Positions 1 to 6,331 are shown, counted from the stretch's first letter. The stretch: DNA of 7,282 bases from an uncultured Campylobacter sp. (GCA_900772495.1 CAAHEJ010000038.1:1-7282), one strand, 5' to 3'. Notes: generated by a model not told the origin, from the sequence alone. Numbers and translations are program-made.

Positions 1-476
1 AGCCCTATCCTTTGCGCTTGTCCTGTGCTTAGCTCTTTTGGTTTGAGCTTTGTAAGGCTAAATTCAAGCTCAAAGTCCTCAAAAAGCCTTTTTGCCTCGT
101 TTAAGTCAAAGTTCAAGCCAAAATTTTGCTGTCCTACGCAAAGCAAGTCAAGCACCTTTTTGTAAGGATTTAGGGCAAGTTTTTGCTCTTGAAAAACATA
201 AGAAATTTTTTTTCTCAGCTTTCTTTGTTTATCAAATTTTAGGTTTAAAATGGGCTTTTCTTCAAAAAAAACTTCCCCAGAGCTTGCTTTTTCAAGCATT
301 GCGATGATTTTGCCAAGCGTGCTTTTGCCACAACCACTTTGCCCACAAAGCAGTAAATTTTCGCCCAAATTCAGCTCAAAGCTCACATTTTCAAACACCG
401 CTTTTTGCTCGCTTTTAAGGTATAAATGGCGTTTAAATTCGTAGAATTTAGCAAGTTTATGCACTCTTAAAAGCAT
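1..476 (-). CDS. nikV: Nickel/peptide-family ABC transporter ATP-binding subunit, NikV/DppF type (3' end outside window)
   Basis: Second ATPase of the importer, expected to bind the inner face of the permease pair and hydrolyse ATP with NikW. The window shows 158 codons of the N-terminal part, starting MLLRVHKLAKFYEF. Visible motifs are Walker A GQSGCGKST (residues 45-53), the Q-loop YVFQEQ (Gln96) and an ABC signature LSTGQ (149-153), in which the usual first Gly is Thr. Walker B, D-loop and H-switch lie beyond base 1. The ATG at 474-476 has an AAGGA Shine-Dalgarno (482-486) five bases upstream, inside the end of nikW, and the first 20 bases overlap nikW, which suggests translational coupling. 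The frame is open to the window edge with no stop; the gene is cut by the window, not broken. ATPase identity is certain from motifs; the symbol rests on gene order like the C. jejuni operon. A dipeptide or oligopeptide importer subunit would look similar. Confidence 0.88.
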   Translation of the reverse strand, partial: MLLRVHKLAKFYEFKRHLYLKSEQKAVFENVSFELNLGENLLLCGQSGCGKSTLGKIIAMLEKASSGEVFFEEKPILNLKFDKQRKLRKKISYVFQEQKLALNPYKKVLDLLCVGQQNFGLNFDLNEAKRLFEDFELEFSLTKLKPKELSTGQAQRIG

Positions 477-1230
477 TGTTGTCCTTGTATAAGCGCAAAA
501 GCTCTTTGCCATACTCAGTTTTTGGTGCGCTAAAAAAGTCTTTTGTGCTTGCTTTTTCGGTGATTTGTCCCTTTTCAAGCACGATGATTTCATCGCTTAA
601 AGCTCTTACAAAGTCAAGTTCGTGCGAGATAAGCACTAGGCTTTTTTCTTTTTTTAGCCCTTTAAAAATGTCCGTGATATTTTGCGCGTTTTTTTCATCA
701 AGTGAGCTTGTGATTTCATCACAAAGTAAAATTTGCGCCCCAAGGCTCAAAGCCAAAGCCACCTGCACGCGCATAGCCATACCAGCACTGATTTGGTGCG
801 CATAAGAGTGCCACAAAAGCTCCATATCATCAAAGCCCAAGCGTTCAAGCCAGCTAAAAGCTAAATTTTTGCGCTCTTTTTTGCCAAATTTGCTGTGTTC
901 TTTTAGGTGCATTTCAAAAATATCACCCATATTAAACATAGGGTGAAAGCTAGCCCTTGCGTCTTGAAAGATAAAGCCTACTTTTGTTCTTAAAGTTCGC
1001 AAGGCGTTTTTGTCAAGGTTTAGGGGCGAAAAGCCCGCCACGCTTAACTCATCAGCACTTAACACAAAGGGTTTGTTGATAAGACAAAGCAAACTTTTAG
1101 CAAGCAGACTTTTGCCCGCTCCGCTTTTGCCAAGCACACCAAGCGCGCTTTTTGGGCGAAGTTCAAAGCTAATGTCCTGCAAGAATTTACGCCCCTTGCA
1201 CTCTAAATTTAGATTTTTCACCCTAATCAA
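457..1230 (-). CDS. nikW: Nickel/peptide-family ABC transporter ATP-binding subunit, NikW/DppD type
   Basis: First ATPase of the importer, cytoplasmic, expected to pair with NikV. With the TTG start at 1228-1230 it is 257 aa, the usual size for NikD-type ATPases. Motifs are Walker A GKSGAGKS (34-41), Q-loop Gln89 in FIFQD, signature ISAGM (147-151) where LSGGM/LSGGQ is typical, Walker B ILLCDE (Asp171, Glu172), D-loop SSLD (175-178) and H-switch His203 in ISHE. All catalytic residues are present. The frame stays open to 1320, but that extension lies inside nikX and encodes a Cys-rich leader unlike the family. TTG at 1230 has GGGAG (1237-1241) six bases upstream, overlaps the nikX stop and gives the expected N-terminus IRVKNLNLE. 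GTG at 1221 is a less likely start. Nickel specificity is inferred from operon resemblance only. Confidence 0.9.
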   Translation of the reverse strand: MIRVKNLNLECKGRKFLQDISFELRPKSALGVLGKSGAGKSLLAKSLLCLINKPFVLSADELSVAGFSPLNLDKNALRTLRTKVGFIFQDARASFHPMFNMGDIFEMHLKEHSKFGKKERKNLAFSWLERLGFDDMELLWHSYAHQISAGMAMRVQVALALSLGAQILLCDEITSSLDEKNAQNITDIFKGLKKEKSLVLISHELDFVRALSDEIIVLEKGQITEKASTKDFFSAPKTEYGKELLRLYKDNNAFKSA

Positions 1231-2014
1231 CGCGCACTCCCAAGTTGCCTTGCAAATTTGAAGCAAGAGCGAGCAAGGGCAAGATAAGTGCGAGCAAAAA
1301 CGCCACAGGAAAGATGACAAGCCACCAAGCTCCTATGAAAACAGCCTTTGCGCCCTCGTCCAAAAGTCGCCCCAAGCTCACCTCATCTAAACTTACCCCC
1401 AAGCCAAAAAAGCTCAAAGTCGCCTCGTGTGAAATGGCGTGAGCTATGTTAAGGATAAAAAGCACCAAAAGCAAATTCACACAAGCGGGCAGCAAGTCCT
1501 TGTAAAAAGCCCTAAATTTCGTGCTTCCAAGCGCAAGGGCGCACAGGTAAAACTCGCTTTTCATCAAGGAATTCAGCTCGCTATCAAGCAGTTTTGCGAT
1601 GAAAGCAAAATGCCCCAAGGCGATGACAAAGGACATTGTGAGTAAATTTCCGCTCAAAAAACTTTGAAAAAACATTACGATTAAAAGGCTAGGAGCGGCT
1701 AAAATCGCGTCCAAACTTCGTATAAAAAAGCTATAAAAAAAACTTCGCGCCAGCAAAACAAACAAAACGCCCAAAATCACGCTCATAAAAGCCGCCACAA
1801 AGCCCACAAAAAGCGACACGCGCAAGCCTTGCGCAAGCTGAGTAAATAAATCGCGCCCCAACAAATCCGTGCCAAAAAAATGCTCTAAATTTGGGGGCAT
1901 TTTAGCGTTTGCAAGCTCATTAAAGCCAGCAGCATAGGGGCTTAAAAGCGGGACAAAGATGGCAAAAAGCAGGCAAAAAAGCAAGGGGCTAAGCATTAAG
2001 AGCTTTTTAGGCAT
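1223..2014 (-). CDS. nikX: Nickel/peptide-family ABC transporter permease, NikX (NikC/DppC) type
   Basis: Inner-membrane permease of 263 aa, one half of the channel, with NikY as the other. Family hallmarks are FGTDLLGRDLF (47-57) after the first membrane segment (about 5-25), a cytoplasmic EAA-type coupling loop around EFYLCALALGST (154-165), and EATLSFFGLG (197-206) before the last segments. I expect about six membrane segments (near 5-25, 66-89, 102-120, 125-142, 178-195, 226-252). The C-terminus ASNLQGNLGVRVD corresponds to the LLGD-LRD-LDP tail of DppC proteins. The ATG at 2012-2014 has AAGGA (2021-2025) six bases upstream and overlaps the nikY stop by 8 bases. It is slightly shorter than E. 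coli NikC, mainly through a short N-terminus. Assignment to the DppC/NikC family is firm; the substrate is inferred. Confidence 0.92.
   Translation of the reverse strand: MPKKLLMLSPLLFCLLFAIFVPLLSPYAAGFNELANAKMPPNLEHFFGTDLLGRDLFTQLAQGLRVSLFVGFVAAFMSVILGVLFVLLARSFFYSFFIRSLDAILAAPSLLIVMFFQSFLSGNLLTMSFVIALGHFAFIAKLLDSELNSLMKSEFYLCALALGSTKFRAFYKDLLPACVNLLLVLFILNIAHAISHEATLSFFGLGVSLDEVSLGRLLDEGAKAVFIGAWWLVIFPVAFLLALILPLLALASNLQGNLGVRVD
1237..1241 (-). promoter_or_regulatory. Ribosome-binding site that decides the TTG start of nikW
   Basis: GGGAG on the minus strand, six bases before TTG 1230 and inside the last codons of nikX. It supports the TTG start over the in-frame GTG at 1221 and over the longer open frame reaching 1320. 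Confidence 0.6.
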
Positions 2015-2957
2015 AAACTTTCCTTGTATCGAGCAAATTCGCGCAAAGTTCAGCCAAAAAATTCAGCACCACAACGCCCACAACGCTTAAAAGCAAGACA
2101 GCCAAAACCATAGGATAATCCTTAAAAATAATGCTTTCAATCACTAAATTTCCAAGCCCGCCGTAAGCAAAAACACTCTCAACTACATAGACATTCATCA
2201 AAAAAGCCACTGAATTTGCCGCAAAATATGTGAGTATAGGCGGTAGAGCGTGTTTAAGCACCAAGTGAAAATAAATTTTTTTCGTGTTTAAACCGCGAGC
2301 AAAGGCTGCTTCGATGAAACTTTGATTAAGACTATCAAGCAAAATCGTCCTGTAAAGGCGCAGATACGAACCCAAATGCGCCAAAGTTAGGGCTAAAATA
2401 GGCAGCACCAAATGAGCGGCGCGGTTTAAAATATCATATTCAAAACCCAAATCACTCACGCCAGAACTAGGCAAAACGCCCAAATACACGCTAAAAAACA
2501 AGATAAGCAACAAACAAAGCGCAAAAGCAGGCGTTGCCAAAAAGCCCATAGAGATGAAATTTAGGGCTTTGTCGATGAATTTATCCTTGTAAATCACACT
2601 GATAATCGCAAAAAACAAGCTCACACAAAACAGCACAAGCAAAGCAAGCCCGCCAAGCGTGAGCGTGAGCGGCAAACGCTCAGCAAGGACTTCATTGACG
2701 CTTTCGCCTGTGATTAAAGAGTTGCCAAAATCGCCACTCATCGCCCCTTTAAGCCAGCTCAAATACTGCTCGTTTAGGGGCTTGTCTAAATTTAAATTCG
2801 ACTCAATCTGCGCTTTTAGCTCGGCACTCACAGCTTGCGGGCTTTTCGCATACACCACGCTGCCCTTGCTTAAATGTATCATCGCAAAGCACACATAAGA
2901 AAGCGCCAAAAGCAAAGCCGCAAGCCAAAACAAGCGTTTAAGGATAAGGGCTAGCAA
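2007..2957 (-). CDS. nikY: Nickel/peptide-family ABC transporter permease, NikY (NikB/DppB) type
   Basis: Inner-membrane permease of 316 aa, partner of NikX. It begins MLALILKRLFWLAALLLA, the cytoplasmic-basic then hydrophobic start typical of NikB/DppB. A periplasmic region follows (about 30-95, with DKPLNEQYLSWLKGAMSGDFG), then membrane segments near 98-122, 133-160, 180-200, 240-262 and 283-305. The coupling loop EAAFARGLNTKKIYF (216-230) is a clear EAA motif, followed by LKHALPP. FAYGGLGNLV (263-272) and KDYPMV (279-284) are also family-conserved. The start is TTG (2955-2957). Nothing further upstream is possible, because the in-frame nikZ stop lies only 3 bases before it, and the TTG gives the expected N-terminus. 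GGAG (2968-2971) ten bases upstream is a weak, distant ribosome site within nikZ. Translation probably depends on coupling to nikZ. Confidence 0.92.
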   Translation of the reverse strand: MLALILKRLFWLAALLLALSYVCFAMIHLSKGSVVYAKSPQAVSAELKAQIESNLNLDKPLNEQYLSWLKGAMSGDFGNSLITGESVNEVLAERLPLTLTLGGLALLVLFCVSLFFAIISVIYKDKFIDKALNFISMGFLATPAFALCLLLILFFSVYLGVLPSSGVSDLGFEYDILNRAAHLVLPILALTLAHLGSYLRLYRTILLDSLNQSFIEAAFARGLNTKKIYFHLVLKHALPPILTYFAANSVAFLMNVYVVESVFAYGGLGNLVIESIIFKDYPMVLAVLLLSVVGVVVLNFLAELCANLLDTRKVYA

Positions 2958-2960
2958 GCT

Positions 2961-4481
2961 TTATTTGCTCCACTGCCAAGCATTCCACGAAAAGCCAACG
3001 CCGTGATGCCCTAGAATTTGGGGCTTTATGCCCTTTATGTCCTTGTTATACACCAAAGGAAAGTCCAAATACACCAAAAACAAAAAAGGCGGCTCCTCAT
3101 TTAAAGCGTTGATAAATTCAGCATAATGCGCCTTTCGCTTTTTTTCATCAAGGGTAGAACGCGCTTTTTTCAGTGCTTCATCAACTTTTGCGTTTTTGTA
3201 ATGTCCGAAATTCCACACCTTATCTTGCGTGCTTTCAAACACTCTATAAGTGTGCAAATCAGGGTCATAAGGCGTCCCCCAGCCTACCAAAAAGCTATCC
3301 ACTTTTGAGTAGTCAAAGCTGCCAGCGGGCTTTGCAAACACCTGCGTTTTTATGCCGATTTTGCCAAATTCGCTTGACAAGAGCTTTACCAAAGCCACGC
3401 GCAAAGGGTCGTTGCTCATCGCATACAAGTCAAATTTAAGCTCAACGCCGTCTTTTTCAAGCACGCCCTTAGCGTTTTTTTGCCAGCCAGCCTTTGCAAG
3501 AATTTCACTTGCTTTTTGCGGATTGTAAGCGCGTTGTGCGCTTTTTTTAGGGCTTGCCCACGAGTTTTGCAAGGGGTGATGGGCTACCTTGCCAAGCGAG
3601 TGCAAGAGTTTATCCACGATAAGCCCTTTATCCACAGCACAATCAAGGGCTTCGCGCACGGCTTTGTCCTTGAAAATAGGGTTGTTGAAATTATACATTA
3701 AGGCTCTGTAATCGGCTGAATTTTCGATTAAAACCTTGAATTTATCATCATTTTTAAAGCTCTCTACCATTTCAAAGCCCACAAGTGCCACATCAATGCT
3801 GCCATTTTTAAGCTCCAACGCACTGATATTTGGGTCGCTGATATGCCTTAAAATGAGTTTTGGGCTTTGCACCTTGCCTAAATGGTAGTTTTCATTTGCC
3901 TCCAAGCTCAAATACTGCCCTTTTTTCCACGCCTTAAACTTAAATGCGCCCGTGCCTATGGGCTTTTGGTTGAATTTGCTTGTGTTTAAATTCTCATTTT
4001 GCAAAAGGTGCTGTGGCAACATACCCATCATCAAAGCGTCCAAAAAGGCTGGAAAAGGATAAGCAAGCGTAATGTCTATGTGCGTGTCATCAAGGACTTT
4101 TATGTCCTTTATCATCTCGTAATTTGCCCGCACAGGCGAGTTAAATTTAGTGTCATTGACGGCTTTAAGCGTGAATTCCACATCTTTTGCGCTAAATTTC
4201 GCCCCATCGTGCCACAGCACATCATCTCGCAACTCAAAGCTGTATTTAAGCCCGTCTTTGCTTACTTTCCACGATTTTGCTAAATCAGGCTGAATTTTCA
4301 TCTTTTCATCAAAGCGCACAAGCCCCGAAAAGATGAGCCTCACCGCCTCATCGTGGTCCTCACTGAAAATCGGGTTGATACGCTCTATCTCGTTTTCAAC
4401 CGCTACGACTATGGTGTCTTTGGGCGTTGCTCCAAAACAAAGCCCCAAAAACAGCCCCAAAAATGCGATTTTTTTTAGCAT
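2961..4481 (-). CDS. nikZ: Periplasmic nickel/peptide-type solute-binding protein (NikZ-like, SBP family 5)
   Basis: Periplasmic receptor of the importer, 506 aa. Residues 1-18 (MLKKIAFLGLFLGLCFGA) form a signal peptide, probably cut just before ATPKD; a Cys at 15 is present but LGLC is a poor lipobox. SBP family 5 features include INPIFSEDHD (35-44), LVRFDEKMKIQPDLAKSW (54-71), LRDDVLWHDGAKFSAKDVEF (84-103) and IGTGAFKFKAW (175-185). The sequence resembles C. jejuni NikZ (Cj1584c) as I remember it, including NDPLR (357-361), KPAGSFDYSKVDSFLVGWG (384-402) and the C-terminal GHHGVGFSW (491-499). In C. jejuni NikZ an equivalent His near the C-terminus and an Arg are, to my recollection, the nickel-histidine ligands; His493 and Arg361 would correspond. 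The ATG has AAGGGAG (4487-4493) five bases upstream and its own promoter. Nickel binding is inferred; di- or oligopeptide binding remains possible. Confidence 0.88.
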   Translation of the reverse strand: MLKKIAFLGLFLGLCFGATPKDTIVVAVENEIERINPIFSEDHDEAVRLIFSGLVRFDEKMKIQPDLAKSWKVSKDGLKYSFELRDDVLWHDGAKFSAKDVEFTLKAVNDTKFNSPVRANYEMIKDIKVLDDTHIDITLAYPFPAFLDALMMGMLPQHLLQNENLNTSKFNQKPIGTGAFKFKAWKKGQYLSLEANENYHLGKVQSPKLILRHISDPNISALELKNGSIDVALVGFEMVESFKNDDKFKVLIENSADYRALMYNFNNPIFKDKAVREALDCAVDKGLIVDKLLHSLGKVAHHPLQNSWASPKKSAQRAYNPQKASEILAKAGWQKNAKGVLEKDGVELKFDLYAMSNDPLRVALVKLLSSEFGKIGIKTQVFAKPAGSFDYSKVDSFLVGWGTPYDPDLHTYRVFESTQDKVWNFGHYKNAKVDEALKKARSTLDEKKRKAHYAEFINALNEEPPFLFLVYLDFPLVYNKDIKGIKPQILGHHGVGFSWNAWQWSK

Positions 4482-4486
4482 TTTGT

Positions 4487-4493
4487 CTCCCTT
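4487..4493 (-). promoter_or_regulatory. Strong ribosome-binding site of nikZ
   Basis: AAGGGAG on the minus strand lies five bases before the nikZ ATG. It is the best Shine-Dalgarno in the operon, as expected for the binding protein, which must outnumber the membrane complex. Confidence 0.7.
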
Positions 4494-4516
4494 ATGAATT
4501 TAATTTGTGTGATAAA

Positions 4517-4525
4517 ATTATAACA
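4517..4525 (-). promoter_or_regulatory. Extended -10 promoter of the nikZ operon
   Basis: The minus strand reads TTTTTTG-T-TATAAT; the hexamer is at 4517-4522 with TG one base upstream. This T-tract plus TGnTATAAT form is the known housekeeping sigma-70 promoter type in Campylobacter and Helicobacter, where a -35 box is usually absent; I see no good -35 here. Transcription would start near 4510, giving a leader of about 30 bases before the nikZ ATG. Confidence 0.65.
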
Positions 4526-4535
4526 AAAAATGTTA
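4521..4535. promoter_or_regulatory. Perfect 5-5-5 palindrome over the nikZ promoter (possible operator)
   Basis: TAACA - five bases - TGTTA, a perfect inverted repeat. It covers the upstream edge of the -10 hexamer, the TG extension and the T-tract, so a bound protein would block RNA polymerase. Metal-responsive control would be logical for a nickel importer. The arms are short and the region is A/T-rich, so chance is possible, and the spacing does not match the NikR operators I know. Confidence 0.3.
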
Positions 4536-4580
4536 AAAATTTGAATTTTTTGAGAAAATTTTTGAAAAAGCGTAAGTGGA

Positions 4581-4653
4581 ATTTGCTTTGAATTTTTACC
4601 TTGAAATTGCTTTGAATTTGCTGTGAGAGTGCCTTGTTTTACTCAAAGCAAAT
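4581..4653. repeat. Three-copy TTGCTTTGA motif: two direct copies and one inverted
   Basis: The plus strand has TTGCTTTGAATTT at 4583-4595 and again at 4607-4619 (13 of 13 identical, period 24). The reverse complement TCAAAGCAAAT occurs at 4643-4653. The inverted copy can pair with the first direct copy over 11 bases (4581-4591 with 4643-4653) or with the second over 9 (4607-4615 with 4643-4651), so the two stems are mutually exclusive. The set lies between the tRNA and the nikZ promoter. It could be a multi-site operator or RNA structure in read-through from the tRNA; function unknown. Confidence 0.5.
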
Positions 4654-4717
4654 GCTTATGAAGCGGTAAAGTTTATTAAAAATCTGTGAAATTTACAAAT
4701 CAAAAGCGTGAAATAAA

Positions 4718-4794
4718 TGGTGGATTCAGCAGGACTCGAACCTGCGACCAACCGGTTATGAGCCGGTTGCTCTAACCAACTGAGCTATGAATCC
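4718..4794 (-). tRNA. tRNA with CAT anticodon (elongator Met, or Ile2 if lysidine-modified)
   Basis: A complete 77-base cloverleaf on the minus strand. Acceptor stem GGATTCA pairs perfectly with TGAATCC, followed by A73 and an encoded CCA (4718-4720). The D arm is GCTC/GAGC with loop AGTTGGTTA, the anticodon stem ACCGG/CCGGT with loop CTCATAA (anticodon CAT at 4758-4760), a five-base variable loop, and T arm GCAGG/CCTGC with loop TTCGAGT. It is not the initiator, because the 1-72 position is a normal G-C pair and the anticodon stem lacks the three consecutive G-C pairs. Elongator Met and the Ile2 tRNA (whose C34 is changed to lysidine by TilS) share this anticodon; I cannot separate them by eye. 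Confidence 0.95.
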
Positions 4795-4840
4795 ACAAAG
4801 TTAGAGTAAAAATCGCTATTTTAAAAGTATCAAAACTACA

Positions 4841-4846
4841 ATTATA
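4841..4846 (-). promoter_or_regulatory. -10 promoter element of the tRNA gene
   Basis: TATAAT on the minus strand, preceded by TTTTTGAT (TG two bases upstream), about 46 bases before the tRNA 5' end. It would give a short leader that RNase P removes. No convincing -35 at normal spacing; a TTTACA lies 20 bases upstream, too far for a standard spacer. Confidence 0.5.
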
Positions 4847-4856
4847 ATCAAAAATT

Positions 4857-4880
4857 CTTAAATTTGTGTAAAAATTTAAG
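4857..4880. repeat. Perfect 9-bp inverted repeat upstream of the tRNA promoter
   Basis: CTTAAATTT, a six-base loop, then AAATTTAAG. On the minus strand the hairpin is followed by AATTTTTG, so it could act as a weak A/T-rich intrinsic terminator for rodA read-through, or as a protein site, since it covers the -35 zone of the tRNA promoter. The stem has only one G-C pair, so RNA stability would be low. Confidence 0.4.
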
Positions 4881-5185
4881 GATAAATTTCAAAAAATTTC
4901 TCTTTTTGATTGACATTTTTCCCAAAAAGCGCAAACAAAGCGCGAAATCAACATTTTTTAATAAAGTCTTTAATTTGCATTTCACAGGCTAAATTTCTCA
5001 AAATCCGCCCTTTTTGCAAAAAATTCAAAAACACGCACATAAAAGTGCTATGATTTAAATGCCCTAAATTTCACACTTTACGCCAAAGTTCAAATTTTAA
5101 GCATTTGCAAAGCATTTATGATAAAAGTATTAAAAAATTCACAACGCAAAATCAAACCTCAAGCAAAAGCCTAAATTTAAAGCAT

Positions 5186-6292
5186 TTATGCGATTTTTAT
5201 CGTCTGGCGTGCGGAAAAAAAGCGAAATGTTACTAAATTTTGCACTATGCCAAAAAATATCATAAAGATAGTAAAAGAGCTTCCACCATAGCTAAAAAAG
5301 GGCAGCGGTATGCCCACAACAGGCGCAAAGCCTATCGTCATCGAGACATTGACAGCGGCGTAGATGAAGATAAACAGCCCCACAGCATTTACAGCCACTC
5401 GCGCGAAATAATCCCCCCTAAGTTTGCGGTTTAGGCTCAAAAGATGAAAAATCAGCAGCATATACAAAAACAGCACCAAAGCCCCACCCACAAAGCCAAA
5501 GCGCTCTATCGTGTAGGCAAAGATAAAGTCGCTCGTGGAGATAGGCAGGAATTTAAAGTGCGTTTGCGTGGCTTCTTCGTGTGCCTTGCCCCTTAAACCG
5601 CCGTTGCCGATAGCGATGATGGATTGCTGCACTTGATAGCTAGGCTTTTCAGACAAAAAATCGTGTATGCGCTGCTTTTGGTAGGGCTTTAAAAAGTTCG
5701 CATACACAAGCGGCGATGATATAGCCACGACTAGAAAGATACTCAGCCAAATTTTATAATTCACCCCGATGATAAAAAGCGTCCCAAAGCCCACGATGAA
5801 AAGCACAGTGGCTGAGCCTAAATCAGGCTCACTAGCGATGAGAAAAAAGGGCAAAAGTATGTAAAAACTGAGTTTGCAAAAGTCTTTGAGTTTGTAGCCG
5901 TTTTTTGGCGGCGGTTTGCGGTAGATGAGATAAGCCAGCATAAGGATAAATGAAAGTTTGAAAATCTCACTAGGCTGCAAAGTAAAGTGAGTAAAGGGTA
6001 TTTCAAGCCAGCGTTTCGCTCCAAGCCTTTCTACACCGAAGATATCTACACTTAAAAGCAAGGCAATGTTTATCCAGTAGAGAAAGGGTATGAGCCACGC
6101 AAGCTTGCGGATAGGCAGCAAAAAAAACAAAAGCCACGCCAAAAAGCCCACTATGGTATAGATGAGCTGCTTTTCGCCCAAAAAAGTGTTCGCCTCCCAC
6201 ACCAGCACGAGCGAGATAGCGCAAATAGGGACTACCAAAACAACCTGCACGAAGTCAAAATGCGTGAAAATGCGCTTGTCTATACTTATCAC
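5186..6292 (-). CDS. rodA: RodA, SEDS-family peptidoglycan glycosyltransferase of rod-shape elongation
   Basis: Integral membrane enzyme that polymerises lipid II into glycan strands with a class B PBP (PBP2) during side-wall growth. With the chosen GTG start (6290-6292) it is 368 aa, essentially the E. coli RodA length (370). It is hydrophobic, with about ten membrane segments. SEDS hallmarks are RLGAKRWLEI (89-98), LQPSE (105-109), SEPDLGSATVL (154-164), IGNGGLRGK (228-236) and STSDFIFAYTIERFG (252-266). Asp255 in SDFIF aligns with the catalytic Asp262 of E. coli RodA. The C-terminal PLPFFSYGGSS (329-339) is typical. FtsW is less likely given the THFDF N-terminus and the absence of the FtsW C-terminal tail. 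The alternative TTG start at 6298 adds two residues, but AAGAAAG would then abut the start; GTG leaves six bases. A strong promoter lies just upstream. No PBP2 gene is in the window. Confidence 0.93.
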   Translation of the reverse strand: MISIDKRIFTHFDFVQVVLVVPICAISLVLVWEANTFLGEKQLIYTIVGFLAWLLFFLLPIRKLAWLIPFLYWINIALLLSVDIFGVERLGAKRWLEIPFTHFTLQPSEIFKLSFILMLAYLIYRKPPPKNGYKLKDFCKLSFYILLPFFLIASEPDLGSATVLFIVGFGTLFIIGVNYKIWLSIFLVVAISSPLVYANFLKPYQKQRIHDFLSEKPSYQVQQSIIAIGNGGLRGKAHEEATQTHFKFLPISTSDFIFAYTIERFGFVGGALVLFLYMLLIFHLLSLNRKLRGDYFARVAVNAVGLFIFIYAAVNVSMTIGFAPVVGIPLPFFSYGGSSFTIFMIFFGIVQNLVTFRFFSARQTIKIA

Positions 6293-6322
6293 GGGCAACT
6301 TTCTTGTGAAATTTAAAGGGGC

Positions 6323-6331
6323 ATTATAGCA
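6323..6331 (-). promoter_or_regulatory. Extended -10 promoter of rodA
   Basis: The minus strand reads TTTTTTTG-C-TATAAT (hexamer 6323-6328), an excellent match to the Campylobacter/Helicobacter housekeeping promoter. The expected start near 6316 leaves a leader of about 24 bases before GTG 6292. It shows rodA is not wholly dependent on transcription from the transferase gene. Confidence 0.75.

Larger units (their letters stand above)
4795..5185. other. 391-base spacer between rodA and the tRNA, no gene seen
   Basis: I see no credible coding frame; it is A/T-rich with stops in all frames. Besides the tRNA promoter and the 9-bp inverted repeat it holds: GCGC repeated at 4929-4932 and 4940-4943 (on the minus strand a four-pair stem followed by TTTTT); GCAC/GTGC at 5035-5048 followed on the minus strand by T-rich sequence; an interrupted symmetric element at 5066-5097 (AAATTT, ACTTT, loop ACGCC, AAAGT, AAATTT); and a 12-base direct repeat AAAGCATTTATG at 5109-5120 and 5179-5190, the second copy overlapping the rodA stop. 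None is strong enough to name as a terminator or a small RNA. Confidence 0.55.

Noticed and set aside
92..444. Two plus-strand open frames of 71 and 64 aa
   Set aside because: They lie antisense to nikV, where Walker A, Q-loop and signature motifs prove the minus-strand frame.
476..805. 109-aa open frame on the plus strand
   Set aside because: It is antisense to nikW, whose ATPase motifs are complete; its Ser/Leu-rich content is a mirror of the real frame.
1231..1320. Thirty-codon N-terminal extension of nikW
   Set aside because: It lies wholly inside nikX, is Cys-rich and unlike any NikD/DppD N-terminus, and a better start with a ribosome site exists at 1230.
3999..4283. 94-aa plus-strand open frame
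   Set aside because: Shadow of nikZ, with no independent start signals or recognisable protein features.
4910..4915. TTGACA on the plus strand, like a -35 box
   Set aside because: No -10 at proper spacing and no plus-strand gene downstream.
4929..4943. GCGC/GCGC stem followed by TTTTT on the minus strand as a rodA terminator
   Set aside because: Only four pairs and about 240 bases after the rodA stop; too weak to annotate as a terminator.
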